Numbered from the stretch's first letter, positions 36,755 through 45,949 are shown. The stretch: DNA of 64,000 nucleotides from Rossellomorea marisflavi (GCF_001274775.1 NZ_LGUE01000004.1:46163-110162); one strand, 5' to 3'. Notes: generated by a model from the sequence alone, not told the origin. Made by a program: numbers and translations.

Positions 36755-36769
36755 AAGTAATCGTTTACA
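36755..36769. promoter_or_regulatory. cre-like site in the gltA/glycosidase gap
   Basis: AAGTAATCGTTTACA matches the CcpA-binding consensus with one mismatch. It is 227 bases from gltA and about 300 from the glycosidase promoter, so a role is uncertain. Confidence 0.35.
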
Positions 36770-37060
36770 TTTTATTTCTGAAAAAGCGCGTCCACAGATG
36801 AATTTTCATACAAAAATATCTTTAAAAAAATTTTTTTGTCAGACTGTTTTACAAGGTGATTCCAGGTCGATCTTCAAGGATGATTTCGGAAGAATGATGA
36901 GAATGGGCATCTCAGCGGAGGACACGGCCGTGCCAAGGTAAGTGGATATCAACGTTATTTACCCACAATTCCTAAAGATCAAACCGTAGTACAAAACGAC
37001 TAGCATTCACTAGCATCCTTTCACTCTAATGGAACTATATACCACAGAACTACCCGCCTC
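36770..37060. other. Gene-free stretch, AT-rich
   Basis: No ORF with a ribosome site is seen on either strand. The stretch has A/T runs near 36814-36839 and a short GC-richer segment near 36850-36940. No riboswitch or T-box consensus was recognised. Confidence 0.5.
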
Positions 37061-37145
37061 TATAATGAAGTTAGAAATAATATTTCACAGAATTATTAGT
37101 TAATAGTGAAGTGTTATTTCACCAAGTGTTTTGAAAGCGTTTACT
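37061..37145 (+). promoter_or_regulatory. Promoter -10 and downstream cre site of the glycosidase gene
   Basis: A TATAAT hexamer is at 37061-37066. A full-consensus cre site, TTGAAAGCGTTTACT, is at 37131-37145, about 60 bases past the expected start, a position suited to CcpA road-block repression. A GTGAA/TTCAC inverted repeat (37106-37122) lies between them and may be a further operator. Confidence 0.6.
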
Positions 37146-37172
37146 ATCCGAAACAAGAAAGGGAGGAGTTCT

Positions 37173-38708
37173 ATGAAAAAAGGAAAGAAGGCAATTGTCG
37201 TCATCCTGCTTCTGGCCCTGCTTGCCCCTATGTGGGCTGGACAAGCTTCTGCATCGGCACAGCCAAAGCATGAGATGCGTGCCGCATGGATTGCCACTGT
37301 TCAGAACATCGACATGAAGGCAGGGATGGACAAAGCCGCCTACACGTCATGGGTTCAATCGACTCTGGATGATCTTAAAGAAAGGAAATTCAATACGGTC
37401 ATCTATCAGGTGAAACCGACCGTCGATGCTCTCTACCCATCAGACCTTGCCCCCTGGTCCAAATACATCACCGGTAAAGCCCAAGGAACCGATCCGGGAT
37501 ACGATCCACTCGGCATCATGCTTGAAGAAGCCCACAAGCGGGGAATCGAGCTCCATGCATGGGTGAATCCCTACCGTGTCACCATGCCGGGCATGACCCT
37601 TGATGACCTTGATCCCGGCAATGTGGCAAAGCTTCACCCTGACTGGGTGCTGAAGTACGGAAGCCAATACTACTTGGATCCAGGTCTGCCGGAGGTCCAG
37701 GAATACCTCATCGAGACCGTGGAAGAGCTCGTAGCCAATTATGATATTGAAGCTGTGCACATGGATGATTATTTCTATCCGTATAAAATTGCCGGACAAA
37801 ACTTCCCTGACCAAGCTACATACGAGAAATACGGCAAGGACTTTGATTCGATTGAAGACTGGCGCAGGAATAATGTCGATGTCCTCGTCAAAGATATCAA
37901 TACTTCCATTAAAGATATGAAGGAATGGGTCCAGTTCGGGATCTCTCCATTTGGTGTCTGGAGGAATATCGCCAAAGATCCAACTGGAAGTGAAACGACA
38001 GCCGGCCAGACGAATTACGATGATCTTTACGCCGATACCCGTCAGTGGATCAAAGACGGCAGCATCGACTATATCACTCCGCAAATCTACTGGTCCCGGG
38101 ACTTTGCCGCTGCAAACTATTCCATCCTCCTCGATTGGTGGAGCAATGAAGTGACCGAGTACGCCTATGAGCACCCCGTTCATCTCTATATCGGAACGGC
38201 TGACTACAAGGTTGGTGACAACTTCGATCAGCAGTGGTACGACCCGTATGAACTACCGGAACAGATCCTGGATAACCGTGAAAACGGCACGGCAAAAGGA
38301 CAGATGCATTTCTCCCTTCAGCAGCTCTATAACAATCGCCTGGGATATGCCGATATCCTGAAGGAAGAAATCTATACAGAAACAGCCTTGACGCCGCCCA
38401 CTCCTTGGAATAACAGGGAACTGCCGAAAAAACCGACCAAAGTAAAAGGGAAATCCAAACATGGCAGTGTCAAACTTGAGATTGAAGATAAGAAACACAC
38501 GGCGAGAAAGTTTGTCATCTACCGGTTTGACGGACCTCGTGAAGGCGATTACAATGATCCTGCCAACATCATCGATGTCGTCTACGCAGATGAAGATTCC
38601 TATACAGACGTTCCTCCTGGTAAGGGACTCTACACATATGGAGTGACATCTGTATCCGATACCGGTCTTGAAAGCCGCGACGCCAAAACCGTACGGATTA
38701 AACATTAG
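37173..38708 (+). CDS. Secreted glycoside hydrolase-like protein (GHL10/DUF187; YngK/DigH-like)
   Basis: The 511-residue precursor has a Sec signal peptide (about 1-27, ending GQASASAQ). A TIM-barrel GHL10 domain (PF02638) runs from about 33 to 330, with MRAAWIATVQNIDM, FNTVIYQVKPTVDALYPS, HAWVNPYR, HMDDYFYP and TPQIYWSRDF. A C-terminal fibronectin-like segment covers about 415-511. E. coli DigH of this family cleaves denuded peptidoglycan strands, so a cell-wall glycan role is likely. GGGAGGAG precedes the ATG; an upstream TTG at 37131 falls in the cre site. Catabolite repression through that cre site is expected. Single gene. Confidence 0.85.
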   Translation: MKKGKKAIVVILLLALLAPMWAGQASASAQPKHEMRAAWIATVQNIDMKAGMDKAAYTSWVQSTLDDLKERKFNTVIYQVKPTVDALYPSDLAPWSKYITGKAQGTDPGYDPLGIMLEEAHKRGIELHAWVNPYRVTMPGMTLDDLDPGNVAKLHPDWVLKYGSQYYLDPGLPEVQEYLIETVEELVANYDIEAVHMDDYFYPYKIAGQNFPDQATYEKYGKDFDSIEDWRRNNVDVLVKDINTSIKDMKEWVQFGISPFGVWRNIAKDPTGSETTAGQTNYDDLYADTRQWIKDGSIDYITPQIYWSRDFAAANYSILLDWWSNEVTEYAYEHPVHLYIGTADYKVGDNFDQQWYDPYELPEQILDNRENGTAKGQMHFSLQQLYNNRLGYADILKEEIYTETALTPPTPWNNRELPKKPTKVKGKSKHGSVKLEIEDKKHTARKFVIYRFDGPREGDYNDPANIIDVVYADEDSYTDVPPGKGLYTYGVTSVSDTGLESRDAKTVRIKH

Positions 38709-38711
38709 ATC

Positions 38712-38761
38712 AAAAAAGTGCGGACAGGCCCGTCCTCAGACGGGTGCTGTCCGCACTTTTT
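38712..38761. terminator. Bidirectional terminator
   Basis: AAAAAGTGCGGACAG pairs with CTGTCCGCACTTTTT around an inner CCCGTC/GACGGG helix, between the convergent glycosidase and metE genes. Confidence 0.9.
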
Positions 38762-38769
38762 ATGTTCGT

Positions 38770-41043
38770 TCACTGTTGAGCTGCCAGAACGGTTTCCCTC
38801 ATCTTCTTCGCTGCCTCCACCATCACGACGAGTGCTTCGATGGTTTCGTTCGGTCCGCGTGTTTTCAAACCACAGTCAGGATTGATCCAGAACAGTTGCG
38901 GATCGAGGACGCGAATGGCCCGTTCAATGTTCCGAGTCATCTCCTCGAGCGTCGGAACCCTTGGGCTGTGTATGTCATAGACGCCGAGACCGATACCTTG
39001 ACTATAGGTGTTTTCCTCAAAGGAATGAATGAGATTCCCATGACTCCTTGACGTTTCGATCGATATGACGTCCGCATCAAGCGCTTTGATGCTTTCGATG
39101 ATTTCCCCAAACTCCGAATAGCACATATGGGTGTGGATTTGCGTACTGCTTTTCACAGATGACGTCGCAAGTTTGAAAGCGTGGACGGCAGCATCTAGGT
39201 AGCCTGCCCTCTTTTCTTTCTGCAGGGGCATCCCCTCCCTGAGGGCCGGTTCATCGACTTGGATCATGCGGATTCCGTTCGCCTCGAGGGCTTCGACTTC
39301 TTTTCTCAAGGCCAGGGCAATCTGATTGGCCACATCATAACGCGGAATGTCTGTCCGGACAAATGACCAGTTCACGATCGTGATCGGACCAGTCAGCATG
39401 CCCTTCACAGGTTTTTCAGTCAGTGATTGCGCAAAGACCGTTTCATCCACTGTCATCGGTTCTTGGAAGCATACGTCCCCGTGAATGATCGGAGGCTTCA
39501 CACAGCGCGAGCCATAGGACTGCACCCAGCCATTCTTCGTGAAGGCAAATCCCCCAAGCTTTTCACCGAAGTATTCCACCATATCCGTCCGTTCAAATTC
39601 TCCGTGCACCAGTACGTCCAAACCGATTTTCTCCTGGATGTCGATCCACTTCGCAATCTCTTCCTGGATGAACGTGCGGTAGTCCTGATCGCTTACGTCT
39701 CCCCTCCTCCACTTAAGCCGTTCTTTCCGCACCTCTTTAGTCTGAGGAAAGCTTCCAATCGTAGTGGTGGGGAAGAGGGGAAGACCGAGCTCTGACTCCT
39801 GAACGACCCGCCTCTCAGAGAATGGAGCACGTTGAAGGACTTCATTTGCGGCCAGTTGTTCACTTTCTCTGAGTGTCCGGGATTGTTCGATATTGTCGAG
39901 TCCGTCATAGCTCTCCTTCAGCTCATTGGAGATAGAAGGACGCCCTTCCTTGACTGCCTCCGTAACCGTAACGATTTCCTGCAGCTTTTCATCTGCAAAA
40001 GAAAGTGTGCGTTTAAGGCGTTCCCCCAGTCCTTCCTCTACTTTGACCGTGACGGGCACATGGAGCAGGCTTGATGAAGGCTGAATGATTAACCGATCCT
40101 TCGAAACAACGCCCTCCAATTCCTTAAGCGAGGAGAGAGTCCGTTCAAGATCTGCCCTCCAGATATTCCTCCCATCAATGATCCCAGCAGCCAAGACCTT
40201 ATCATCAGGGAATCCATGGGTGGTCAGTGCCTGACGATTCCCACCACCATCGTGTACTAAATCCAATCCGATCCCATGTACCGGAAGCCTGACCACCCTC
40301 TCATAGCGACTGACGCGATCAAAGTAGGTTTGAAGAATGACCTTGATACCAGGTGCTGCCTTGATCAACGTGTCATAGACCTGCTCAAGGACCGTCCACT
40401 CATCCTCTGTCAGGTCGGTACAAAGCACGGGTTCATCGATTTGAACCCATTCGGCACCAGCCTCTTCAAGCTCCTTGAGAATGGAAGCATACAACGGGAC
40501 GAACCCATCGACCACGCTACCAAACTCTTCGGGGTCATATCCTTTGGACAGCTTAACGAACGTAACCGGTCCAAGGAGCACCGGCTTTCCAATGATACCA
40601 AGCTGCTCCTTCGCTTCCTTGAAGTAGCGAAGCGGGGGATTATCGGCCAAAGAAGGCATAGCCCCTTCCAGTTCGGGAACGATGTAATGGTAATTGGTGT
40701 TGAACCACTTCGTCATCGTGGATGCCACCGCATCCCCCGTTCCCCTTGCCATACCGTAATACGTTTGCAGAGAGACCTTCCCTCCCCCATGACCGAACCG
40801 CTTCGGGACCACCCCGAACATGGCAGCCGTATCCAATACATGATCATACAGGCTGAAGTCCCCGACAGGAATCAGGTCTATCCCTGCATCCGACTGTTTT
40901 TTAAGATGACGAAGGCGGATCTCATCTGTCTTCACCACAAATTCTTCTTCCTTTAGCTTTCCTTCCCAAAATTGTTCCAGCGCTTTCTTCCACTCTCGTT
41001 TTTCACCGATCCTCGGGTAACCGAGATTTGAACTTTTCACCAT
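38770..41043 (-). CDS. metE: Cobalamin-independent methionine synthase
   Basis: The 757-residue enzyme methylates homocysteine with 5-methyltetrahydropteroyltriglutamate without B12. N-terminal [18 protein letters not shown] and C-terminal zinc-site segments are present: HTHMCYSEF (His and Cys ligands), [10 protein letters not shown] and [10 protein letters not shown] (last Cys ligand). [14 protein letters not shown] starts the catalytic half (about 425). ATG 41043 is chosen because AAGGAG lies 8 bases before; an upstream GTG at 41052 overlaps that site. The leader carries S-adenosylmethionine and adenosylcobalamin riboswitches, each with its own terminator. Confidence 0.96.
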   Translation of the reverse strand: MVKSSNLGYPRIGEKREWKKALEQFWEGKLKEEEFVVKTDEIRLRHLKKQSDAGIDLIPVGDFSLYDHVLDTAAMFGVVPKRFGHGGGKVSLQTYYGMARGTGDAVASTMTKWFNTNYHYIVPELEGAMPSLADNPPLRYFKEAKEQLGIIGKPVLLGPVTFVKLSKGYDPEEFGSVVDGFVPLYASILKELEEAGAEWVQIDEPVLCTDLTEDEWTVLEQVYDTLIKAAPGIKVILQTYFDRVSRYERVVRLPVHGIGLDLVHDGGGNRQALTTHGFPDDKVLAAGIIDGRNIWRADLERTLSSLKELEGVVSKDRLIIQPSSSLLHVPVTVKVEEGLGERLKRTLSFADEKLQEIVTVTEAVKEGRPSISNELKESYDGLDNIEQSRTLRESEQLAANEVLQRAPFSERRVVQESELGLPLFPTTTIGSFPQTKEVRKERLKWRRGDVSDQDYRTFIQEEIAKWIDIQEKIGLDVLVHGEFERTDMVEYFGEKLGGFAFTKNGWVQSYGSRCVKPPIIHGDVCFQEPMTVDETVFAQSLTEKPVKGMLTGPITIVNWSFVRTDIPRYDVANQIALALRKEVEALEANGIRMIQVDEPALREGMPLQKEKRAGYLDAAVHAFKLATSSVKSSTQIHTHMCYSEFGEIIESIKALDADVISIETSRSHGNLIHSFEENTYSQGIGLGVYDIHSPRVPTLEEMTRNIERAIRVLDPQLFWINPDCGLKTRGPNETIEALVVMVEAAKKMRETVLAAQQ

Positions 41044-41074
41044 ATTGCTCACTCCTTCTCATTTTCTCTCCAAT

Positions 41075-41108
41075 AAAAAAATCTCCCTTTCAGAGAAAGA
41101 GAGATTTT
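41075..41108 (-). terminator. Terminator of the adenosylcobalamin riboswitch
   Basis: On the minus strand AUCUCUCUUU pairs with AAAGGGAGAU, followed by seven T residues, about 30 bases before metE. Confidence 0.8.
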
Positions 41109-41194
41109 GCGCGCAATGAATAAACGTCGACATTCCTATTATGTCAACACGCGTTCCTCACTCCCCTCTATGACCCGTAGAGCTTAAGTGCACA

Positions 41195-41365
41195 CAACAG
41201 GCAGGTCTCCTGACTCAGGTTCATCACGCCTTATCCCTTCCCATTCCCTATAGAAACAGTGGATGTGATAAGTTGCTTCCCCTTACAGTGGCGGGACCGT
41301 ACCGGACTTTCACCGGTTTCCCTTTTCAGCCATGCTTCCACACGGCACCTGTCGCATCTTCCTAT
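41195..41365 (-). ncRNA. Adenosylcobalamin riboswitch (B12 element)
   Basis: Reading the minus strand, the conserved blocks appear in order: ACAGGTGCC, AAAAGGGAA, CCGGTGAAAGTCCGG, GGTCCCGCCACTGTAA, GGAAG, and the B12 box GAGTCAGGAGACCTGCC near 41200-41217. The element lies between the SAM riboswitch terminator and metE. Coenzyme B12 binding should shut metE off when the B12-dependent enzyme can work. Confidence 0.93.
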
Positions 41366-41383
41366 TCAGTTCTCACCTCAACG

Positions 41384-41410
41384 AAAAAAGCCTCTCCACG
41401 ATAGAGAGGC
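41384..41410 (-). terminator. Terminator of the SAM riboswitch
   Basis: On the minus strand GCCUCUC (41410-41404) pairs with GAGAGGC (41396-41390), followed by six T residues. The 3' side of aptamer P1 (AAGAGAGG) can pair with CCTCTCT to form the antiterminator. Confidence 0.88.
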
Positions 41411-41428
41411 CCGGTAAACGGATGTCCT

Positions 41429-41537
41429 CTCTTATTTTCCAAAGCATGACGCTTTGCAGGAATTAGCACCTTTTCAACAAGTGTTGAATGGTTGCCGGGT
41501 TTCACAGGGCCAGTCCCTCCACCGCTCTTCATAAGAG
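41429..41537 (-). ncRNA. SAM-I riboswitch (S-box)
   Basis: On the minus strand P1 is formed by CTCTTAT (41537-41531) and ATAAGAG (41435-41429). Between them lie GAGCGGTGGAGGGACTGGCC, the CTGTGAAACCCGGCAACC block and AAGGTGCTAATTCC, the S-box core. It is the first of two riboswitches in the metE leader. Confidence 0.95.
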
Positions 41538-41570
41538 TATCAATCATATATTTGTCCGTTGAATAGGGTA

Positions 41571-41600
41571 ATACTAGCATGCCAGCTTTTACTTTGTCAA
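41571..41600 (-). promoter_or_regulatory. Sigma-A promoter of the metE leader
   Basis: On the minus strand TTGACA (41600-41595), 18 bases and TAGTAT (41576-41571) preceded by TGC form an extended -10 promoter about 30 bases before the SAM riboswitch. Confidence 0.65.
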
Positions 41601-41667
41601 AATATTTCTAACATTCGTCCGAAGGTCCTACATGCCGTAGGGATCGCTACAGCTAAACTCGTTGCCA

Positions 41668-41702
41668 TAAAGAATGCCCCCTCTGGCACTTCAGAGGAGG
41701 GT
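41668..41702 (-). terminator. Weak hairpin at the end of the GH4 gene
   Basis: On the minus strand CUCCUCUG pairs with CAGAGGGGG around the stop codon, but only CATTCTTT follows. It may be a leaky terminator for the regulator-PTS-GH4 operon. Confidence 0.35.
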
Positions 41703-43022
41703 CGACTTTGCATGGAACGAAGGAAGAAATTCGCGGTGGACGTCCAGCAGTTCATCCAATAATGGTTTCGCTCTTGAATCACTGGTGACCAGTGGATTGA
41801 TCGTCATGGCGAGGAGGGCTTTTTCGTAGGAGCCTGACACGGCTGCTTCTGCCGCGGTCCGCTCAAAGGATTTGATCTGTTGAACAAGTCCACTGACGGC
41901 TACAGGAAGTTCACCGATATGGATCGGTTTCGGCCCTTCTTTGGTCACGATACAGTTCACTTCCACGGCGGACTCATCAGGGATGCCCGTGATACTGCCA
42001 TCATTTCTGACGTTCAGGGTCTGTACATCCCCTTTATCATTGAAGATCGAAGAAATCACATTGCAGGCGGCATCGCTGTAGTAGGCTCCTCCGCGCTCCT
42101 GAAGCTGCGAGGGCTTCACATCAAGGTCTTCGTTTTTATATAGTTCGAACAATTCATCTTCCAATCGCTGGACGACCTCGGCACGGGTTGTCCCCGTTTT
42201 GAATTCCTCCAGCTGCTTCTCGAGGATCTCACTGGTTTTGTAAAAATACCGGTGATACGGACAAGGTATGACTCCGAGAGCCTTCAAGAAATCAGGGTTC
42301 CATGGCAGTGGGGCGATATTTTTCATGCTGAGCTGCTTATCCTCATCACCCATCAGTTCCAGTACCTCATCAAGGACGGACACCCCATCGACGGTGACAT
42401 CCAGTCCGTACACCATATGATTCAAGCCGGCAAACCGGATATCGACGGAAGCGACCTCTACGCCAAGAAGCCTGGCAATAGTCATCTTCGTATTGATCGG
42501 CAGGTTGCATACGCCCACGACTTTGGAATGCTTGCTGTATCGGAGCAACGCCTCCGTCACCATCCCGGCCGGATTGGTAAAATTGATCAGCCATGCATCA
42601 GGGCAAAGACGCTGCATATCCTCTGCAATCTCAAGAAGAACCGGAATGGTGCGGAGGCCTTTGAATAGTCCACCTCCCCCGTTCGTTTCCTGCCCGATCA
42701 TCCCGTACTTGATCGGCAGCCTTTCATCCTGGATCCTTGCCTTCAGCTGACCGACCCGCATCTGGGTTGTAACAAAATCCGCATCCTTCAGTGCTTCCTC
42801 CCGGTCCAAAGCCAGGTGAATGGTCATGGGAACACCAGCCTTAGACACCATCCTCCGCGCAAGACTCCCGACAATTTCGAGCTTTTCTTTTCCAGCAGGG
42901 ATATCCACCAGCCACAGCTCCCGGACAGGCAGCTCATCATATCGATTGATCAATCCTTCAACAAACTCCGGCGTGTAGCTTGAGCCACCGCCGATGGTCA
43001 CGATTTTTAAGCCTTTATTCAT
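41691..43022 (-). CDS. GH4 family 6-phospho-glycosidase (LicH-like)
   Basis: The 443-residue enzyme belongs to glycoside hydrolase family 4, which cleaves 6-phospho-glycosides through an NAD+/Mn2+-dependent redox-elimination route. The NAD motif IVTIGGGSSYTPE is at the N-terminus. NFTNPAGMVTEAL (about 150), the metal Cys in GVCNLPIN (about 172) and the metal His in GLNHMVYG (about 203) are all present. ATG 43022 is preferred for its spacing from GGAGG. It is the last gene of the rpiR-IIB-IIC operon, so it probably splits the PTS-imported phospho-disaccharide. A 6-phospho-beta-glucosidase is the nearest named activity; the amino-sugar neighbours suggest a different substrate. Confidence 0.87.
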   Translation of the reverse strand: MNKGLKIVTIGGGSSYTPEFVEGLINRYDELPVRELWLVDIPAGKEKLEIVGSLARRMVSKAGVPMTIHLALDREEALKDADFVTTQMRVGQLKARIQDERLPIKYGMIGQETNGGGGLFKGLRTIPVLLEIAEDMQRLCPDAWLINFTNPAGMVTEALLRYSKHSKVVGVCNLPINTKMTIARLLGVEVASVDIRFAGLNHMVYGLDVTVDGVSVLDEVLELMGDEDKQLSMKNIAPLPWNPDFLKALGVIPCPYHRYFYKTSEILEKQLEEFKTGTTRAEVVQRLEDELFELYKNEDLDVKPSQLQERGGAYYSDAACNVISSIFNDKGDVQTLNVRNDGSITGIPDESAVEVNCIVTKEGPKPIHIGELPVAVSGLVQQIKSFERTAAEAAVSGSYEKALLAMTINPLVTSDSRAKPLLDELLDVHREFLPSFHAKSTLL

Positions 43023-43034
43023 GCTCATACCTCC

Positions 43035-43328
43035 TTATCCTTTCACTGCAAATGCCAGCACAAAGCTGATGGCAAAACTAACCACTACACCAAGCCATAA
43101 ACGCTTCTTCTTAATAGAAGGATTCTCTACAGGCCCTTCAATCTTGAGTAATACGAGACTCAACCCTAGAGAAGTCGAAATTCCCGTTGCCAGAAAAATG
43201 CTCCACTCCTTTGGCAAACCTGCACTTATGAAAGGCTTTGACAATAATAATAAGCCGATGGATACGGTCATTAATAAGATGAATACACTTTTGAATCCAA
43301 TCCTCCTGGGGATGACAGTCTCAGTCAT
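43035..43328 (-). CDS. Small membrane protein in the PTS operon
   Basis: The 97-residue protein has three predicted membrane helices (about 13-30, 42-62 and 76-95) with a lysine pair-rich loop SIKKKR. No family was recognised. ATG 43328 follows AAGGAG at 10-base spacing; the longer ORF from 43388 runs into an intercistronic hairpin. It lies between PTS IIC and GH4 on the same strand, 12 bases before the GH4 start. It may aid transport or be a passenger. Confidence 0.65.
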   Translation of the reverse strand: MTETVIPRRIGFKSVFILLMTVSIGLLLLSKPFISAGLPKEWSIFLATGISTSLGLSLVLLKIEGPVENPSIKKKRLWLGVVVSFAISFVLAFAVKG

Positions 43329-43359
43329 TTCCTTCACTCTCCTTAGGGTACATAGTGAA

Positions 43360-43386
43360 GAAGCGGGATCCATGGATTCCCGCTTC
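43360..43386 (-). other. Intercistronic hairpin between PTS IIC and downstream genes
   Basis: GAAGCGGGATCC pairs with GGATTCCCGCTTC with one bulged base. No T-run follows on the minus strand, so it is more likely a processing or stabilising element that sets IIC above the downstream genes. Confidence 0.55.
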
Positions 43387-43423
43387 ACTGTTTACTCCCT
43401 TGCATATATTTCCATTTGCGCAG

Positions 43424-44701
43424 TCAAGCGGCTTGTTGATCGTTTTCTTCCACCTGCACCATTTTTTTGTCGTACATCTTGAAGAACGGGAAGTAGATGG
43501 CAAACGAAATAGCGATGTTGATGAAAACCATGACTACAGCCCGCCAATCTCCTCCCGTAGCCAGGAATGCACCTATTGGTGCCGGCAGCGTCCACGGTGG
43601 CATGATATAGGTTGGTGATATCATACCAGTAGCTGTTGCTACATAAGCAATGGTAGCCGTAATAAGAGGAGTTATCACAAACGGAATGATCAGGACCGGA
43701 TTCAGGACGATTGGTGCCCCGAAGATGATCGGTTCATTGATATTAAACGTAACAGGTACGATACTGGTACGACCCAATGCTTTCAAATACTTCGAACGAG
43801 AGAAGAATACCATGGCGAGAGCTAGCCCTAGAGTAGCCCCTGATCCACCGATCCAGATGAACCATTGGTAGAAGGTTTCCGGTGCGATATGCGGAATAAC
43901 CTGACCGTTTGCAACAGCGTCGGCATTGTTCACTAGGAACACTTCCCATAATGGACGAGCAACGGTTCCTACTACTGATACTCCGTGAATTCCGAATGAC
44001 CAGAAGAATGTAATTAAGAAAACAGGAATCAATACCCCAAAAATGCTGTCCCCTGCCGTTACAAGAGGAGCGACTGCCACACCGATCAAATGGTGAAGAT
44101 CAAGACCTGCCCAAACGGTGATGGCCGATACACCCAAGATGACGAATGCAACAGGAATCAGTGCTTCAAAACTTCGTGCCACGGATGGTGGTACCTGTTC
44201 TGGCATTTTGATTGTAATATTTCTCTTTTTACAGAACCTGAGTATCTCGACTGCGAGTATCGAGACGACCATGGCAACGAATAATCCATGTCCCCCGAGG
44301 TTTGTCATCGGAAGCATCCATGCGCCGTCAACTGCCTGAGGTGTAATAGTTAAGAGAAGTGCAGCTACGGACATCTGAGCGCCTGAAAGAGGATCGAGGC
44401 CATAGCTTTTCGATAGATTGTATCCTATCCCGAAGGCTATATAGAGCGACATGATAAACATGGTGACACGGTATGGAATCAGGATCTCCACAATATTATC
44501 TGCAGCCCACTGCTTGATGTCACCGAATACCCCTGCATCAGGAAGCGGTGGGAACGCCACAATCAAAAAGAATGACCCTACGATAATGAACGGCAGTGCA
44601 GAAATGACCCCATCCCGGATTGCCTGCAGATGCCTTTGCTCCGACAGCCTCGCCATCGGACCAGATAAGTTGTTCTCCAAGAAACTCACAAATTTTTGCA
44701 T
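43424..44701 (-). CDS. PTS EIIC, lactose/cellobiose family
   Basis: The 425-residue membrane channel matches lactose/cellobiose-family EIIC (CelB/LicC type). LRHLQAIRDGVISALPFIIVGSFFLIVAF-like sequence opens the first half, and GGSGATLGLALAMVFFSRS and NEPIIFGAPIVLNPVLIIPFV (about 310-330) are the substrate loop. It needs the IIB encoded just upstream and the IIA encoded in the divergent operon (46060). It has AAGGGGG before the ATG. Substrates of the family include cellobiose, chitobiose and lichenan oligosaccharides. The neighbouring MupG and AnmK genes point to a peptidoglycan disaccharide. Confidence 0.92.
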   Translation of the reverse strand: MQKFVSFLENNLSGPMARLSEQRHLQAIRDGVISALPFIIVGSFFLIVAFPPLPDAGVFGDIKQWAADNIVEILIPYRVTMFIMSLYIAFGIGYNLSKSYGLDPLSGAQMSVAALLLTITPQAVDGAWMLPMTNLGGHGLFVAMVVSILAVEILRFCKKRNITIKMPEQVPPSVARSFEALIPVAFVILGVSAITVWAGLDLHHLIGVAVAPLVTAGDSIFGVLIPVFLITFFWSFGIHGVSVVGTVARPLWEVFLVNNADAVANGQVIPHIAPETFYQWFIWIGGSGATLGLALAMVFFSRSKYLKALGRTSIVPVTFNINEPIIFGAPIVLNPVLIIPFVITPLITATIAYVATATGMISPTYIMPPWTLPAPIGAFLATGGDWRAVVMVFINIAISFAIYFPFFKMYDKKMVQVEENDQQAA

Positions 44702-44726
44702 GTTCCTACCCCCTTGTTCTTCCTCT

Positions 44727-45032
44727 TTAGTTCGTCAATTCCTTGACGGTTTTCAATAATGTGGCCCCACCGAGCGGCGAGTAAGCCTGTGGCGGGATCG
44801 GCCCGCATGGTACATTTGCCCCGTCAGCCGCTTTCTTCACCTGATCAAAGCGGTGCCTGATCTGCGGTGCGACCATGCAGACATCCCATCCCTTGGATAT
44901 CTCATCGGCCACTTCCCCCGTCCCGATTGCCAGGACGTCCATTTCTAGCCCTTCTTTCGCCCCTTCTTTCTTCAATGCATTGACGACGATGGAACTGGAC
45001 ATCCCACCTGCACATACAAATAATACTTTCAT
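44727..45032 (-). CDS. PTS EIIB, lactose/cellobiose family
   Basis: The 101-residue phosphocarrier has the phospho-Cys (C7) in the N-terminal motif VLFVCAGGMSSS typical of CelA/LicB. It passes phosphate from IIA to the sugar bound by IIC. Its ATG shares one base with the TGA of the regulator gene (TGATG). The ribosome site lies inside the regulator's last codons (AAGGAGGAAGAT), so the two are translationally coupled. An in-frame TTG one codon earlier is less likely as start. Confidence 0.92.
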   Translation of the reverse strand: MKVLFVCAGGMSSSIVVNALKKEGAKEGLEMDVLAIGTGEVADEISKGWDVCMVAPQIRHRFDQVKKAADGANVPCGPIPPQAYSPLGGATLLKTVKELTN

Positions 45033-45898
45033 CAATCTTCCTCCTTTTTCATTCGTTGGACGATATTATGGGTCTCGACGATTTGTTCGAAGACGCCATG
45101 TCCTTTCTTCATACATAATGCAACAAACAGGGCGTCTATGATGACGAGTTGCGCAATGCGTGCCGTCATCGTACCGATCCTGATATTGTTCTCCTCTTCC
45201 GAGATCGTCAGGACGATATCGGCAAGCTTTCTCGCCTGGGACTTCCCATGCTGGGTAAGGAGGATGATTTTCGCCCCTTTTTCCTGTGCCACGGTCATGA
45301 GCCTGAGGATTTCCTTCGTCTGACCTGATGTTGAAACGACGAACAGGACATCGTTCTTCGTCATATTCGCTGCCATCATCATCTGGACGTGGATATCCCC
45401 CGCCTGGAAGGCAAGGTAATTGAGCCTGAGGATCTTCTGGGTGAAGTCCTCCGCCACGACAGCAGAACCTCCGACTCCGTATAGATAGACGCGATCGGCG
45501 TGGTGCAGTGCTTCCACCGCACGCTCGAGCTCCTCCACCGAGAACAGTTTCTCCGTGTTCTTGATGGCTTGGTACGTATTCATCGTCACTTTACTGAATA
45601 CTGTTTCCAAGCTGTCCTCAAAGTGTAAAAGTGTGTTCACTTCGGGATTTTCCGGTTCCTCGATCCATGAGGTTTTGGCAAGTTCGATCTTCAACCCGCT
45701 GAAGGAGTTGATGCCGATCCGTTTGCAAAAACGGATGATCGCCGCCTCGCTGCTCCCGCAGGATGAAGCTAGTTGCTTTGTGGTCATTTCCATCACTTTA
45801 TCCGGATATTCCACTACATATTCCGCTACTGCGTGCTCAGAAGGAGTGAATGCCTCCATCTGGCTCTTGATGTGTTTTAAAACGTGAAACTCTGTCAT
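45032..45898 (-). CDS. RpiR/MurR family transcriptional regulator
   Basis: The 288-residue regulator has an N-terminal HTH_6 domain (about 1-77; TTKQLASSCGSSEAAIIRFCKRIGI is the recognition region) and a C-terminal SIS sugar-phosphate domain (about 105-245; YLYGVGGSAVVAEDF and VVSTSGQTKEILRL). MurR and RpiR relatives sense sugar phosphates such as MurNAc-6P. ATG 45898 is preceded by GGAGGTGACC. It is the first gene of the IIB-IIC-GH4 operon. A palindromic operator lies between it and the divergent IIA-mupG operon, so it probably controls both. Confidence 0.9.
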   Translation of the reverse strand: MTEFHVLKHIKSQMEAFTPSEHAVAEYVVEYPDKVMEMTTKQLASSCGSSEAAIIRFCKRIGINSFSGLKIELAKTSWIEEPENPEVNTLLHFEDSLETVFSKVTMNTYQAIKNTEKLFSVEELERAVEALHHADRVYLYGVGGSAVVAEDFTQKILRLNYLAFQAGDIHVQMMMAANMTKNDVLFVVSTSGQTKEILRLMTVAQEKGAKIILLTQHGKSQARKLADIVLTISEEENNIRIGTMTARIAQLVIIDALFVALCMKKGHGVFEQIVETHNIVQRMKKEED

Positions 45899-45924
45899 GG
45901 TCACCTCCAAAAAAATGAGTTGTG

Positions 45925-45939
45925 TTGTAAAGGCTTTCA
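45925..45939 (-). promoter_or_regulatory. cre-like site before the regulator operon
   Basis: TTGTAAAGGCTTTCA matches the cre consensus apart from the central C. It lies just after the predicted transcription start of the rpiR operon, a position suited to CcpA repression. Confidence 0.4.
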
Positions 45940-45949
45940 ATTTACTATG

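Noticed and set aside
36529..36760. T-box leader or divergent gltC before gltA
   Set aside because: No T-box sequence or LysR-type gene is visible; the promoter instead has a weak -35.
41362..41580. 72-codon minus-strand reading frame
   Set aside because: It lies within the SAM riboswitch and its terminator, whose conserved structure explains the sequence.
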